Assembly (NCBI RefSeq): GCF_014230315.1
Contig: NZ_JACLAW010000002.1
Span: 248,001-312,000, forward strand
Direction of reading: 5' to 3'
Length of the DNA: 64,000 bases
Source of the DNA: Novosphingobium flavum
Lineage (GTDB): Bacteria > Pseudomonadota > Alphaproteobacteria > Sphingomonadales > Sphingomonadaceae
This document shows positions 14,877 to 22,903 of this stretch, piece after piece. The stretch's first letter is position 1, and every line of letters begins with the position of its first letter. Made by a program: the position numbers and the translations under genes. The notes below the pieces were generated by a model. It saw only the letters and a list, made by a program, of their open reading frames with translations. It had not been told where the DNA came from and did not search any database.

Positions 14877-17246
14877 ATGCCCAGTTTCGCTCAGAGCCTT
14901 GAAAAGACGCTGCACGCGGCGCTCGCCAACGCCGCGGAACGCAGCCACGAATATGCAACGCTCGAACATCTGCTGCTCGCACTGATCGACGATCCCGACG
15001 CGGCCCAGGTAATGACCGCTTGCGGGGTGGACCTGGGCGACCTGTCGGAAGTGGTGAAGCAGTACCTCGACCAGGAATACCAGTCGCTCAAGACCGCCGA
15101 AAAGGGTGATCCGGCGCCGACCGCGGGCTTCCAGCGGGTGATCCAGCGCGCCATCCTCCACGTCCAGTCCTCGGGCAAGGACACGGTGACCGGCGCCAAC
15201 GTACTGGTCGCGCTGTTTTCCGAACGCGATTCCTACGCGGTCTACTTCCTCCAGCAGCAGGACATGAGCCGGCTCGACGCGGTCTCCTTCATCAGCCACG
15301 GCATCGGCAAGGGCGGCAAGCGGATCGAGGATCGCACCCCCAAGGGGAGCGAGGAAGCCCAGCCCGCGCCCGAGGAAAAGAGCGAGAGCAAGAGCCAGTC
15401 GAAGAAGGATTCGGCGCTTGACCAGTTCTGCGTCAACCTCAACGAGAAGGCGCTGCTCGGCAAGGTCGATCCGCTGATCGGGCGCGGCCCGGAAGTGGAC
15501 CGGACAATCCAGATCCTGTGCCGCCGTTCCAAGAACAACCCGCTTTACGTGGGCGATCCGGGCGTGGGCAAGACCGCCATCGCCGAGGGTCTAGCGCGCA
15601 AGATCGTCGAGGGCGAAGTGCCCGAGGTGCTGTCGGAAGCGGTGATCTACTCGCTCGACATGGGCGCGCTGCTGGCCGGCACCCGCTATCGCGGCGACTT
15701 CGAGGAGCGCCTCAAGCAGGTCGTCTCCGAGCTGGAAAAGATGCCGCACGCGGTGCTGTTCATCGACGAGATTCACACCGTGATCGGCGCGGGCGCGACC
15801 AGCGGCGGAGCGATGGATGCCTCCAACCTGCTCAAGCCGGCCCTGTCGGGCGGGACGATCCGCTGCATCGGCTCGACCACCTACAAGGAGTTCCGCAATC
15901 ACTTCGAGAAGGACCGCGCCCTGCTGCGCCGGTTCCAGAAGATCGACGTGAACGAGCCGACGATCGAGGACACGATCAAGATCCTCAAGGGCCTGCGCAC
16001 GGCCTTCGAGGAGCACCACCGGGTCAAGTACACGCCCGAGGCGATCAAGACCGCGGTCGAGCTTTCGGCGCGCTACATCAACGACCGCAAGCTGCCCGAC
16101 AAGGCGATCGACGTGATCGACGAAGTTGGCGCAATGCAGATGCTGCTGCCGCCGTCCAAGCGCAAGAAGACCATCACCGCCCGCGAGATCGAGCAGGTGA
16201 TCGCAACCATGGCGCGCATCCCGCCCAAGTCGGTCTCCAAGGACGACAAGAAGGTGCTCGAACATCTCGAGCGCGACCTGAAGCGCGTGGTCTTCGGCCA
16301 GGACAAGGCAATCGAGGTGCTCTCCACCGCGATGAAGCTGTCCCGCGCGGGCCTGCGCGATCCGGACAAGCCGATCGGCTCGTTCCTGTTCTCGGGCCCG
16401 ACCGGCGTCGGCAAGACCGAGGTGGCGCGCCAGCTGTCGAACATCATGGGCATTCCGCTCGTGCGCTTCGACATGTCGGAATACATGGAGCGGCACTCGG
16501 TCTCGCGCCTGATCGGCGCCCCTCCGGGCTATGTCGGGTTCGACCAGGGCGGCCTGCTCACCGATGCGATCGACCAGCAGCCGCACTGCGTCCTGCTGCT
16601 CGACGAGATCGAGAAGGCTCACCCCGACCTGTTCAACATCCTGCTCCAGGTGATGGACAACGGGCGCCTGACCGACCACCACGGCAAGACCGTGGACTTC
16701 CGCAATGTCGTCCTCGTCATGACCACCAATGCCGGCGCGAGCGACATGGCCCGCCAGGGCATCGGCTTCGGCGACGTCTCCAAGGCGGATGCCGGGGACG
16801 AGGCGGTCAAGAAGATGTTCAGCCCGGAATTCCGCAACCGCCTCGATGCGATCGTGCCCTTCGCCTACCTGCCGACCGCGGTGATCAGCCGGGTGGTGGA
16901 CAAGTTCATCCTCCAGCTCGAACTGCAGCTGGCGGAACAGAACGTCCACATCCAGTTCGACGCCGATGCACGCAGCTGGCTGGGCGAGCGCGGCTACGAC
17001 CGCCTCTATGGCGCGCGGCCGATGGCCCGCCTGATCCAGGACAAGGTCAAGCAGCCGCTCGCCGAGGAGCTGCTGTTCGGCAAGCTGGCCTATGGCGGCG
17101 AGGTCCACGTCGGGATCAAGGACGACGCGCTGACCTTCCAGCTTACGCCGGCCCCGCCGAAGCTGGTCAAGCGTTCGGCCAAGCCGAAGAAGGGCTCGAA
17201 GGAAACCGGCAATGCGCCGGAGACCAGCGAGGACGGCACCGACTGA
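14877..17246 (+). CDS. clpA: ATP-dependent Clp protease ATP-binding subunit ClpA
   Basis: 789 aa Hsp100 unfoldase that feeds proteins to ClpP. The N domain (about 1-140, starting MPSFAQSLEKTLHAAL) binds adaptors. D1 has Walker A GDPGVGKT near residues 226-233 and Walker B VLFIDEIHT; D2 has GPTGVGKT near 507-514 and VLLLDEIEKAHPD. Between N domain and D1 is a Glu/Ser/Lys-rich linker (about 145-180). The C terminus carries a basic, lysine-rich tail. The ClpP-contact loop IGF-type tripeptide is in RQGIGFGD. The usual upstream clpS adaptor gene is absent here; DUF1192 lies there instead. A parS-like site starts two bases after the stop and an intrinsic terminator follows. Confidence 0.96.
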   Translation: MPSFAQSLEKTLHAALANAAERSHEYATLEHLLLALIDDPDAAQVMTACGVDLGDLSEVVKQYLDQEYQSLKTAEKGDPAPTAGFQRVIQRAILHVQSSGKDTVTGANVLVALFSERDSYAVYFLQQQDMSRLDAVSFISHGIGKGGKRIEDRTPKGSEEAQPAPEEKSESKSQSKKDSALDQFCVNLNEKALLGKVDPLIGRGPEVDRTIQILCRRSKNNPLYVGDPGVGKTAIAEGLARKIVEGEVPEVLSEAVIYSLDMGALLAGTRYRGDFEERLKQVVSELEKMPHAVLFIDEIHTVIGAGATSGGAMDASNLLKPALSGGTIRCIGSTTYKEFRNHFEKDRALLRRFQKIDVNEPTIEDTIKILKGLRTAFEEHHRVKYTPEAIKTAVELSARYINDRKLPDKAIDVIDEVGAMQMLLPPSKRKKTITAREIEQVIATMARIPPKSVSKDDKKVLEHLERDLKRVVFGQDKAIEVLSTAMKLSRAGLRDPDKPIGSFLFSGPTGVGKTEVARQLSNIMGIPLVRFDMSEYMERHSVSRLIGAPPGYVGFDQGGLLTDAIDQQPHCVLLLDEIEKAHPDLFNILLQVMDNGRLTDHHGKTVDFRNVVLVMTTNAGASDMARQGIGFGDVSKADAGDEAVKKMFSPEFRNRLDAIVPFAYLPTAVISRVVDKFILQLELQLAEQNVHIQFDADARSWLGERGYDRLYGARPMARLIQDKVKQPLAEELLFGKLAYGGEVHVGIKDDALTFQLTPAPPKLVKRSAKPKKGSKETGNAPETSEDGTD

Positions 17247-17247
17247 C

Positions 17248-17263
17248 GGTTTCACGTGGAACG
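17248..17263. other. parS-like ParB-binding site 1
   Basis: GGTTTCACGTGGAACG. The inner 14 bases differ from the palindrome GTTTCACGTGAAAC at one position. It lies in the 25 bp between the clpA stop and its terminator, about 30.6 kb left of the predicted origin. Confidence 0.7.
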
Positions 17264-17270
17264 ACCAAGA

Positions 17271-17299
17271 GGCCCCCGGTGCATTCCGGGGGCCTTTTT
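17271..17299 (+). terminator. intrinsic terminator of clpA
   Basis: Perfect 9 bp stem GGCCCCCGG/CCGGGGGCC with a 6-base loop, followed by TTTTTCTTT. 24 bases after the stop of clpA. Confidence 0.93.
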
Positions 17300-17371
17300 C
17301 TTTGCGGAGACGCGACTTGCCCCTTGGGGCGCAGGGTGGAACTTCCCGGCCCCAAGTGACATTCTTGCCGC

Positions 17372-18376
17372 ATGGCCGCGCCGTTTTCCTGGATCAGACC
17401 GCATGTGCATGGGCTCTGCATCGGCCCTGCAAACGCGTGGATCGACCCTGCGCGGCCGGTAGAGCGGGCGCTGGTCACTCATGGCCATGCCGACCATGCC
17501 CGCGGCGGCCACGGCGAGGTGATCGCCACGCGCGAGACGCTGGCGATCATGGCCCTGCGCTATGGCCGGCCGGGGCGCGAAGTGGTGGCGGGCTATGGCG
17601 AGAGCGTGAGCCTGCCGGGCGGGGTCAGGGCGACGTTCTTTCCCGCCGGGCACGTGCTGGGTTCGGCGCAGATCCTGCTGGAGCATGGCGGCGAGCGGGT
17701 GGTGGTGACGGGCGATTACAAGCGCCGGGCCGATCCGACCTGCCCGCCGTTCGAGCCGGTGGCCTGCGACCTGTTCGTGACCGAGGCGACGTTCGGCCTG
17801 CCGGTGTTTCGCCATCCGCCGATCAAAGGGGAAATAGGCAAGTTGCTTGAAGCCCTGGCGGCCGATCCCGGGCGCTGCGTGCTGGTGGGGGCCTATGCGC
17901 TGGGCAAGGCGCAGCGGTTGATCGCCGAACTGCGCCGCGCGGGGTGGCGCGCGCCGGTCTATCTCCACGGGGCGATGGAGCGGATGTGCCGGCTTTATGA
18001 AGAGCTGGGGGTTGAACTGGGTGACCTGCGGCTGGTGGCGGACATGCCGAAGGCCGCGCTGGCGGGACAGGTGGTGATCTGCCCGCCCTCGGCGCTCAAT
18101 GACCGCTGGACCCGGCGCCTGCCCGATCCGGTCACGGCCATGGCCTCGGGCTGGATGCGCATCCGGCAGCGGGCGCGGCAGCGCAATGTCGAGCTGCCGC
18201 TGGTGATTTCGGACCATGCCGACTGGGACGAGCTGACCGCGACCATTGCCGAAGTGAACCCGGCCGAGACCTGGATCACGCACGGACGCGAGGAGGCGCT
18301 GCTGCGCTGGTGCGAACTGAACCAACGCAAGGCGCGGGCCTTGGCCCTGGTGGGCTATGAGGACGAGGATGATTGA
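17372..18376 (+). CDS. ligase-associated DNA exonuclease (metallo-beta-lactamase fold)
   Basis: 334 aa. MBL-fold/beta-CASP-like nuclease of the type encoded next to ATP-dependent DNA ligases. The metal-binding motif THGHADH is at residues 36-42, with GHVLGSAQ and VVVTGDYKRR further on and a C-terminal ISDHADWDEL and THGREEAL. It overlaps nothing coding downstream but ends only 72 bp before the start of the ligase, so they form an operon. Family members are thought to trim DNA ends before sealing; the activity here is inferred. The usual extra members of this repair island (Lhr-type helicase, phosphoesterase) are not adjacent. Confidence 0.88.
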   Translation: MAAPFSWIRPHVHGLCIGPANAWIDPARPVERALVTHGHADHARGGHGEVIATRETLAIMALRYGRPGREVVAGYGESVSLPGGVRATFFPAGHVLGSAQILLEHGGERVVVTGDYKRRADPTCPPFEPVACDLFVTEATFGLPVFRHPPIKGEIGKLLEALAADPGRCVLVGAYALGKAQRLIAELRRAGWRAPVYLHGAMERMCRLYEELGVELGDLRLVADMPKAALAGQVVICPPSALNDRWTRRLPDPVTAMASGWMRIRQRARQRNVELPLVISDHADWDELTATIAEVNPAETWITHGREEALLRWCELNQRKARALALVGYEDEDD

Positions 18377-18447
18377 GGCTCGGGCCCGGGCGGCGCGTGG
18401 GCTTGGGCAGGCTCGGCCTGAGCGGGGGGTGCGGGCATGACGGCGCC

Positions 18448-20061
18448 ATGATCCGCTTCGCCGCCCTGCTGGACGCGCTGGTCTATACCCGCAGCCGCAA
18501 CGGCAAGCTGCGGCTGATCGCCGACTATCTGCGCGCCACCCCCGATCCCGACCGGGGTTGGGCGCTGGCCGCCCTGACCGGGGGGCTGGACTTTCCGGCG
18601 GTCAAGGGATCGACCCTGCGCGCCCTGCTGATGGAGCGGGTCGACCCGGTGCTGTTCCAGCTTTCGCGCGACTATGTGGGCGATACGGCGGAGACCGCGA
18701 GCCTGCTCTGGCCCGAGCCGGCCGCGCCGCAAGGCCCGGTGCCGCCCGTGGCCGCCCCCAGCGTGAGCGAGGTCGTGACGATCCTCTCCGGCCTCAGCCG
18801 TGCCACGGCGGCGGCGGGACTGGCCACCCTGATGGACCGACTGGACGCGAACGGTCGCTATGCCCTGCTCAAGCTGGCGACCGGGGCGCTGCGCATCGGG
18901 ATCTCGGCGCGGCTGGCCAAGGTGGCCTTTGCCGAGGCCTTTGCCGTGCCGGTCGAGGCGGTCGAGGAATACTGGCACGGGCAGGCACCGCCCTACGGCG
19001 CGCTGTTCGCCTGGGCGGCGCAAGGCGCGCCCGCGCCCGATGGCGGCCAGGTGCCGCTGTTCCGCCCCTTCATGCTGGCCCATCCGCTGGAGGAGGGCGT
19101 GGAGCTGGACCTTGCCGACTATGCGGCCGAGTGGAAGTGGGACGGAATCCGGGTGCAGGTGGTCTGTGCCGGCGGGGAAACGCGGGTCTATTCCCGATCG
19201 GGCGACGACATTTCCGCGACCTTTCCCGAGATCGCCGGCGCGCTTTCGCTCCCCTGCACGCTGGACGGCGAACTGCTGGTGCGCGGCAGCCATCAGGGCG
19301 GCGAGGCGGGCGGGGCGGCAAGTTTCAACGCGCTCCAGCAGCGGTTGGGGCGCAAGGTGGTCTCGAAGAAGATGGCCGAGGACTATCCGGCCTTCGTGCG
19401 GCTCTACGATGCGCTGATCGTCGAAGGGGAGGACTGCCGCGCCCTGCCGTGGGCGCGGCGGCGGGCGGTGCTGGAGACCTTTTCGGCGCGGCTCGATGCC
19501 GTGCGCTTCGATCTCTCCCCGGTGATCCCGGCGGCCGAATTTGCCGAACTGGGCGAGATCCGCGCCCGCGCCCGCGACGAGGCGATTGAGGGGGTGATGC
19601 TCAAGCGCCGCGACAGCCCTTACCTGGCCGGGCGGCGCGCCGGGCTGTGGTACAAGTGGAAGCGCGATCCGCTGCTGATCGACTGCGTGCTGCTCTATGC
19701 CCAGCGCGGCAGTGGCAAGCGCAGCTCGTTCTATTCCGACTTCACCTTCGGCTGCTGGAACGGCGATCCCGATCAGGGGGCCGAACTGCTCCCCGTGGGC
19801 AAGGCCTATTTCGGGTTCACCGACAAGGAGCTGAAATGGCTCGACCGCCATGTGCGCCAGCACACGGTGAACCGCTTCGGCCCGGTGCGCGAGACGGACA
19901 AGTCGCTGGTGCTCGAGGTGGCCTTCGATTCGGTTCACGAAAGCCGCCGCCACAAGTCCGGCCTTGCCATGCGCTTTCCCCGGATCAACCGCATCCGCGC
20001 CGACAAACCGGCCCACGAAGCGGACCGGATCGAGACCCTGCGGGCGCTGGTCAGGGATTGA
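18448..20061 (+). CDS. ATP-dependent DNA ligase (cisplatin damage response type)
   Basis: 537 aa. An N-terminal DNA-binding helical domain (about 1-190) precedes the nucleotidyltransferase domain. The AMP-accepting lysine is K230 in EWKWDGIR; other ligase motifs are VYSRSGDDIS, TLDGELLV, EGVMLKRRDSPY and LWYKWKRDP. A C-terminal OB fold follows. The start ATG at 18448 (MIRFAALLDALVYT) is chosen because the helical domain begins there; the longer frame upstream overlaps the exonuclease end. The pair exonuclease-ligase suggests a backup DNA repair route separate from the NAD-dependent replicative ligase. Confidence 0.92.
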   Translation: MIRFAALLDALVYTRSRNGKLRLIADYLRATPDPDRGWALAALTGGLDFPAVKGSTLRALLMERVDPVLFQLSRDYVGDTAETASLLWPEPAAPQGPVPPVAAPSVSEVVTILSGLSRATAAAGLATLMDRLDANGRYALLKLATGALRIGISARLAKVAFAEAFAVPVEAVEEYWHGQAPPYGALFAWAAQGAPAPDGGQVPLFRPFMLAHPLEEGVELDLADYAAEWKWDGIRVQVVCAGGETRVYSRSGDDISATFPEIAGALSLPCTLDGELLVRGSHQGGEAGGAASFNALQQRLGRKVVSKKMAEDYPAFVRLYDALIVEGEDCRALPWARRRAVLETFSARLDAVRFDLSPVIPAAEFAELGEIRARARDEAIEGVMLKRRDSPYLAGRRAGLWYKWKRDPLLIDCVLLYAQRGSGKRSSFYSDFTFGCWNGDPDQGAELLPVGKAYFGFTDKELKWLDRHVRQHTVNRFGPVRETDKSLVLEVAFDSVHESRRHKSGLAMRFPRINRIRADKPAHEADRIETLRALVRD

Positions 20062-20157
20062 GCGTGTTTTCCGCGCCGGATTGATCGGGATCAACGAAAC
20101 TTGGCACGCCGGACCCTAGCAGCAAGGCTGGAGAGAAATGTTCCGACGGAGATTGAC

Positions 20158-20553
20158 GTGACGACCGAGACCCAGCCGCGCCCGCAGACCCCCTATGAGC
20201 GGCTGGGCGGGCGACAAACGCTGCGGGCGATCGTCGACCGGTTCTACGACCTGATGGACGGGGACCCGGCCTATGCGCAGCTGCGCGCCATGCACGCGGC
20301 GGACCTTGCGCCGATGCGGGAGAGCCTGACCGGGTTCATGGTCGGCTGGAGCGGGGGGCCGCGCGACTGGTTCGAGCAGGGCAAGTGCGTGATGAGCCTG
20401 CATGGCCCGCTGGGCGTGACCGAGGCCACGGCGCAGCAGTGGCTCGGCGCCATGGCCCGCGCGATCGAGGAAACGGTGGGCGGGCGCGATCCGGAGATTG
20501 CCAAGGCCATGAACGACGTGCTGCAAGAGATGGCGAAGGGCATGGCACGCTGA
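20158..20553 (+). CDS. truncated hemoglobin, group II type
   Basis: 131 aa small globin. Characteristic parts are YERLGGRQTLRAIVDRFYDLM, then LRAMHAADL and the GWSGGP motif of group II truncated globins, followed by the presumed proximal histidine in MSLHGPLGV. Such proteins bind O2 or NO and may protect against nitrosative stress. The start is a GTG at 20158 with GGAG six bases before it; a TTG at 20101 would add 19 residues without match. Between the ligase and the YoaK protein, same direction, but no clear functional link. Confidence 0.85.
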   Translation: MTTETQPRPQTPYERLGGRQTLRAIVDRFYDLMDGDPAYAQLRAMHAADLAPMRESLTGFMVGWSGGPRDWFEQGKCVMSLHGPLGVTEATAQQWLGAMARAIEETVGGRDPEIAKAMNDVLQEMAKGMAR

Positions 20554-20577
20554 CCGGCCCGAGCTGACAGGACGCGG

Positions 20578-21225
20578 ATGAACCGGTTCGACCGCAGGCG
20601 GCAGGGACTGGCGATCGGACTGGCCGGGCTGGCCGGGTTCGTCGACGCGGCCGGGTTTCTCTCGGCCGACGGCTATTTCGTCTCGTTCATGTCGGGCAAC
20701 ACGACCCGGCTCGGGGTCAACCTTGGCAAGGCGCCCGCGCTGGCCCTCACCCCGGCCCTGCTGATCGCGGGCTTCGTGCTGGGCGTGGCGCTGGGATCGG
20801 CCTGTGCCGGCCGGGCCGGGGCTCGGCGCAAGCCGGCGGTGCTGGGGCTGGTTGCGGCCCTGCTGGCGGCGGCGGCGCTGGCGCGCGGGGCGGGCTTTCA
20901 CGATGCCATGCTGGGCCTGCTGGTCATGGCGATGGGCGCGCTCAACGCGACGTTCCAGCGCGGCGGCGAGGTGGCGGTGGGGCTGACCTACATGACCGGG
21001 GCCTTGGTCAAGCTCGGGCAGGCGCTGGCCGGGGCGGCGCTGGGCGAACCGCGCGGCGGCTGGGCCGCCTTCATGGCACTGTGGGGCGGGCTGACGCTGG
21101 GCGCGGTGCTGGGGGCGGCGGCCTTCTCGCACTTCGCCGCGGCGGCGCTGTGGCTGGCGGCGGGCTGGGCGCTGGCCATGCTCGCCTTCTCGCTGAGCCT
21201 CGACCACGGGCAGGAAAGCGCATAA
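20578..21225 (+). CDS. YoaK family (DUF1275) membrane protein
   Basis: 215 aa, five or six hydrophobic segments. The DUF1275 signature GLAGFVDAAGFL ... FVSFMSGNTTRLG is at the N terminus, with GALNATFQRGGEVAVGLTYM in the middle. The family is of unknown function. It starts 25 bp after the globin gene and may share its transcript. Confidence 0.85.
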   Translation: MNRFDRRRQGLAIGLAGLAGFVDAAGFLSADGYFVSFMSGNTTRLGVNLGKAPALALTPALLIAGFVLGVALGSACAGRAGARRKPAVLGLVAALLAAAALARGAGFHDAMLGLLVMAMGALNATFQRGGEVAVGLTYMTGALVKLGQALAGAALGEPRGGWAAFMALWGGLTLGAVLGAAAFSHFAAAALWLAAGWALAMLAFSLSLDHGQESA

Positions 21226-21263
21226 GCCTCAGCAACATTTCGACACATTCGGAAGGATTGCTG

Positions 21264-22058
21264 ATGGCTGGCCTATCCCGTCGCAGATCATGGGCAGTGG
21301 GTGCCGCCGCGATTGCCCTGTTGGGCGCCGCAGCGCCGGCCATGGCCGCGGACGAGGAAATCCAGGTCTACATGGACGAGATGGGCGATGCCGGGGACAT
21401 CGGCCTCGACATTCACAGCAATTACGTCCTCGCCGGCGACCCTGCCCCGGCCTATCCGGGCGCGGAACCGGCGCTGCACCGCCTGCGGATCACGCCGGAA
21501 TGGGGGCTGGGGCTGGGCGGCGGGTTCGAAGCCGGGCTCTACCTGCCGCTGATGACCGTTGCCCCCGACGGCGTGCTGCGCGCGAGCGGGGTGAAGGGCC
21601 GGATGAAATTCATCGCGCCGCACGAAGCCACCGGCGCCTTCTGGGGCGCAAACCTCGAGATCGGGCGCGTGAAGTACCGGCTCGACCAGAATCCGTGGAA
21701 CGGCGAGTTCAAGCTGATCGCCGGCTGGCGCAACGACCGCTGGGAGCTCGCCGCCAATGCCAACATCGGCTTCAAGGTTGCCGGCCCGGTCTCCGCCCCG
21801 GCCGAACTCGAGATCGCGTCCAAGGCCAGCTACAAGGTGAGCGACAACCTCCGGCTCGGCGTGGAGAGCTACAACGGGGTGGGCCAGTTCCAGGCTCTCG
21901 GCCAGTTCGGGCAGAGCGACCAGACCACCTACCTCACCATCGATGCCCTGCTGGGCAAATGGGACATCAATGCCGGAATCGGCAAGGGCTACGGCGCCAG
22001 CAGCGATACGACCGTGCTCAAGTTCGTGATCGGGGTGCCGTTGGGAGCGAGGCTCTAG
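21264..22058 (+). CDS. probable outer-membrane or periplasmic protein of unknown function
   Basis: 264 aa. A twin-Arg-free Sec signal peptide covers about 1-30 (core AAIALLGAAAPAMAA). The rest alternates hydrophobic and polar residues in short strands with aromatic ends (GGFEAGLYLPLMT, WGANLEIGRVKYRL, WELAANANIGFKVAG, YLTIDALLGKWDINAGIG), suggesting a beta-barrel of about 12 strands. I know no specific family. The start ATG at 21264 has GGAAGGA upstream and begins the signal peptide. Its stop overlaps the convergent YggU gene end by 4 bp. Confidence 0.7.
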   Translation: MAGLSRRRSWAVGAAAIALLGAAAPAMAADEEIQVYMDEMGDAGDIGLDIHSNYVLAGDPAPAYPGAEPALHRLRITPEWGLGLGGGFEAGLYLPLMTVAPDGVLRASGVKGRMKFIAPHEATGAFWGANLEIGRVKYRLDQNPWNGEFKLIAGWRNDRWELAANANIGFKVAGPVSAPAELEIASKASYKVSDNLRLGVESYNGVGQFQALGQFGQSDQTTYLTIDALLGKWDINAGIGKGYGASSDTTVLKFVIGVPLGARL

Positions 22059-22339
22059 AAGCCATCCACCCGGAACAGCTTCTCGCGAGAAGTTGCGCCG
22101 CGCAACAAGTCCAGCCGCGAGGGGGCGAGCTCAAGGGCGGCGGCAAGGAGCGTGCGGACCGCTTCGGTGGCCTTGCCATCTTCCGGCTTGGCCCGGACCT
22201 TGGCGAGCAGGCGGCCGCCGACCAGTTCGAGGCCCTCGCTCTTGGCACCGGGGGTGACGCGGACGGCGAGGCGGCCTTCGCCGTCGATCACGGCGCGGAT
22301 CGCCTCGGCCGGGGGAAGATCAGCCCTGGGCCTGGCCAA
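22055..22339 (-). CDS. DUF167 family protein (YggU)
   Basis: 94 aa. YggU/DUF167 is a small, widely conserved family of unknown function. The core LAVRVTPGAKSEGL, then LLAKVRAKPEDGKATEAV and the C-terminal LLRGATSREKLFRV is typical. I place the start at a TTG at 22339 because GAGG lies six bases before it and the overlap with the carbonic-anhydrase gene is then only 20 bp; an ATG at 22384 would add 15 residues and overlap more. Co-directional with the carbonic anhydrase. Confidence 0.82.
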   Translation of the reverse strand: MARPRADLPPAEAIRAVIDGEGRLAVRVTPGAKSEGLELVGGRLLAKVRAKPEDGKATEAVRTLLAAALELAPSRLDLLRGATSREKLFRVDGF

Positions 22340-22898
22340 GGGCGGCCTCGATCTCGGCGGTGTGGCGGCGGCCATTGTCGACATAGAAATCGACCCCGCG
22401 CTTCATGTCGACAAGGCCAGCCTCGGGAATCTCGCGCATGAAGGTAGCGGGACGGCCGCTCCACAGCTGGCGCGAGGGGATGCGCTTGCCGGGCGTGAGC
22501 TGCGCCCCGGCGGCGAGCATGGCGTCGCTCTCGATCACGCAGCCGTCCATCACGATGGTGCCGAGGCCGACGAAGGCGCGGTCTTCCAGCGTGCAGCCGT
22601 GGATCATCGCCATGTGGCCGATCAGCACGTTCTCGCCGATGATCGTGGGGAAGCCTTCGGGGCGATGGGGCTTGGGACTGTCGACGTGAATCACCGAGCC
22701 GTCCTGCACGTTGGAGCGGGCGCCGATGACGATGCGGTGCATGTCGGCCCGGATCACGCAGTTGTACCAGATGGACACGTCGGGCCCGATCTCGACATCG
22801 CCGATGATCCGGCAGCCCGGCGCGATGAAGGCGCTGTCGTGAATGCGGGGGGTCTTGCCGGCGAAGGGGAGGATGGTGACGTCTGGGCGATGGGGCAT
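22320..22898 (-). CDS. gamma-carbonic anhydrase family protein
   Basis: 192 aa left-handed beta-helix protein of the gamma-carbonic anhydrase/YrdA/PaaY group. Hexapeptide repeats run through most of the protein (IIGDVEIGPDVSIWYNCVIRAD, IVIGARSNVQDGSVIH, NVLIGHMAMIHGCTLEDRAFVGLGT). Putative metal-binding histidines are in VIHVD, LIGHM and MIHGC. The C-terminal helix packs on the trimer. Whether it hydrates CO2 is unknown; many members do not. It overlaps YggU and ends the unit led by hemB. Confidence 0.9.
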   Translation of the reverse strand: MPHRPDVTILPFAGKTPRIHDSAFIAPGCRIIGDVEIGPDVSIWYNCVIRADMHRIVIGARSNVQDGSVIHVDSPKPHRPEGFPTIIGENVLIGHMAMIHGCTLEDRAFVGLGTIVMDGCVIESDAMLAAGAQLTPGKRIPSRQLWSGRPATFMREIPEAGLVDMKRGVDFYVDNGRRHTAEIEAALGQAQG

Positions 22899-22903
22899 GG
22901 CAC

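Noticed and set aside
18355..20094. 579-codon frame antisense to the ATP-dependent ligase
   Set aside because: Low-complexity shadow; the ligase on the plus strand has all catalytic motifs.
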